Below, piece by piece: positions 62,051 through 64,000 of a stretch of 64,000 nucleotides of DNA. Below the pieces are notes generated by a model. The model ran no database searches, was not told the DNA's origin, and saw only the letters and a list, made by a program, of their open reading frames with translations. The translations under genes were made by a program, and so were the position numbers. The first letter of the stretch is position 1. The number at the start of each line of letters is the position of its first letter. The stretch is from Gavia stellata (lineage: Eukaryota > Chordata > Aves > Gaviiformes > Gaviidae), in the NCBI RefSeq assembly GCF_030936135.1, contig NC_082637.1, positions 61,884,044-61,948,043 on the forward strand, given 5' to 3'.

Positions 62051-64000
62051 GTCCTGTATTCTTCCAGCTTAGAAGACAGGCTCACTGCTGAGCTGCGTTG
62101 GGGTATACGTAAGTGGTGTGAAGGGCTCTGTGCTGCTGTGTGTTTCTGGCAGAAGAGCTCAATCAAGGTCTCTGTATGCTGTGCAGAATGCAGCAGACTG
62201 TGATGACCATTATGGCATTGGGATGCTGGTTTCAAGCCTGTCCCTTGGTATCTACCACTTGAAGTTCTTCTGTGAGTCTTTGTTGTTTGAATTGGCTGTA
62301 CTTTGCCCTATCAGGTAGGGGTTATATATGGCGGGGAGGTAGGAACTGAGACCCAAGTTTTTCCTCTAATGCAACATGGATAAATATGCTGCCGGGATTT
62401 CAAAGCAGAGATTAGGGACTTTATTGGACATGGTTTCTTTAAACAGTTTATTGGAAGGGGTTACATTTGTGTGTTTGAGATAGGCAAGTCAGAAGTTGAT
62501 TGTATACTGAAGAGCGTGTGACGATGGGATACACAGAATCATAGCTGACTCTTGTACTTCAGAAAAATCCTGCTGAAATGAAGTATGGATGCAACCCAAA
62601 AGAGCTCTGAGGCATACCGTTTCAGTGCTTCTACAAAGAAAAAGCAGGACATCATCTTGTGTACTTGTTTATTGTCTTCAGAGTAGATTTGGATCATGAG
62701 ACAATCAAATAGCCTGCAGTATTTTCCAATTCATAGTAAAATAGAGCAAATTGCCAAGATTTTTTTTTAAAGAAGTACACACTTTTCCCTTTAACTTCTT
62801 CAAAAGAAAAAAAATAACTAAGTAAACTTTTTAGTGGATTGAATCAATGGTGTTTTCTTTTTTTCATGCTTGGTCCTAATAGAAATAAGGCCTGCATATA
62901 AAGAATTTAATAATATTGGTGATCAGAGATTTTAAACACTAGTTCTTTACAAAAATGCCAATGAATGTCATAAATAAGCCACACATGGAAATGAAATGCT
63001 AATACTAGTGGCATGAAGTCTAAAGAAATGTTGTAAGGTGGTGTTTAAAGATTAAAAGGTAACATATATTTATCTTTTTCTCATGAGTTGAATACTGGAA
63101 GTCTGTGTAAAAACTTTAGTACTAAAATACAGCTGCATAATGCACATTTTTTTCTGTAGTTTATTCCTCATGATGATAATACCTTTTTTTGGAACTAAAT
63201 ATAGAAAGCCAGTGCAATAAAACTTGGTTTTCTGTTTTCAGTGAAATATCTTTCTCTGACCTTGTATTCAGATGAAAAATAAAATATAATGAAGGCCACA
63301 GAGACAGGTTACCAGTTGGCTTTTGAATGGTAAAAAAATAGAAATAATGCAGGATTTATCAAAACACTTATTAGCTAGTTTTGATGCTGGTTATCCCATA
63401 GATTTGGAATGTTACCATGTATTGACAACTTGCAATGAAGCATCATGCTAGAAATCCCTAGCTCAGCACCAAGTGGACAGCTCAGTCAAATATCATGCTG
63501 ATACACTAGTTTAGCCCCTGTACAGCAATATTATGATACTAATTATGCCTGCCTCTCAGCAGGTTAATTAGCTTGGGAATGGCACAGTGCTTACACTTTT
63601 CATCCCTGAAATTACTTTGTTAAAAGTTGGTTTGGCTATGTCTGTGCAGTACTTTCAACTGTCATGCATGGCTGTATCCTTAATACTGTTGTTTCCCTGT
63701 TTTTCCATCCATAATTTGGGCTCAATTCCAGTCACCTTATCAGGAAAACACTTAGGTCTAGAAATTTTTAAAGGTTTCTACAGATTGTAGGTGGTCTGTT
63801 TCCACCGTTTGGGCATTTTTGAAAATGTCAAATGTCGGTTGGACAATGTTTCTGCTGACCTGTGGAGAGTCTTTAAAAGAATCTCATTAGACGTATTTCT
63901 CTTCATAAACCCCTTTGAAAATTTGGTACCTGGAAGTTGCTAGGTTCTATTGACTTTGTCACATACCCTCATGAATGCATTTAATGATTTGTTTTCATTT
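62051..64000. other. Intergenic, no feature
   Basis: Unique AT-rich sequence to the window end. Short open frames only. Confidence 0.55.

Overview
This is vertebrate nuclear DNA, almost certainly from a bird. The window is AT-rich and carries 3'-truncated CR1 LINEs ending in the ATTCTGTG-type octamer, solo LTRs of avian endogenous-retrovirus families, a CpG-island promoter, and one gene with GT-AG introns. I cannot name the species. By established synteny (human 5q21) the locus probably lies on the Z chromosome, but that is inference.

The only gene I can establish is NUDT12, the peroxisomal/cytosolic NADH and NAD-cap pyrophosphatase, on the minus strand. Its start codon is at 21858 and its stop ends at 10621. 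Six coding exons (21653-21858, 17975-18570, 16899-17066, 14479-14592, 11936-12135, 10621-10731) join without a frame break into a 464-residue protein. It has N-terminal ankyrin repeats, a C4 zinc ribbon, an intact Nudix box and the NADH-type QPWPxPxS motif. A CpG island at about 22.3-23.15 kb is the promoter. A non-coding first exon is expected there, with a candidate splice donor near 22642.

Region by region: 1-464 is the 3' part of a solo LTR cut by the window edge. 465-10557 is downstream intergenic DNA with one CR1 (7617-8164). 10558-22.8 kb is NUDT12, whose introns hold a sense-oriented LTR (12784-13876, perfect 5-bp target duplication), an antisense solo LTR (15895-16490) and an antisense CR1 fragment (18657-19163). 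23.15-64 kb is gene-poor. It holds a 1.16-kb CR1 with reverse-transcriptase remnants (26826-27982), a 1.28-kb inverted-repeat structure (30136-31419), an inverted solo LTR (32148-32742) abutting a GC-rich repetitive block (to about 34.27 kb), an old CR1-like remnant (about 47.87-48.11 kb), a second LTR of the minisatellite-bearing family (about 51247-52243), and a cluster of decayed minus-strand reading frames at 60.5-62.05 kb that may be an old provirus remnant.

I did not find a previously undescribed multi-gene system. The most unusual structures are the inverted-repeat pair at 30.1-31.4 kb and a ~95-bp unit that appears to have entered the LTR at 51.9 kb and has a diverged second copy 0.78 kb away.
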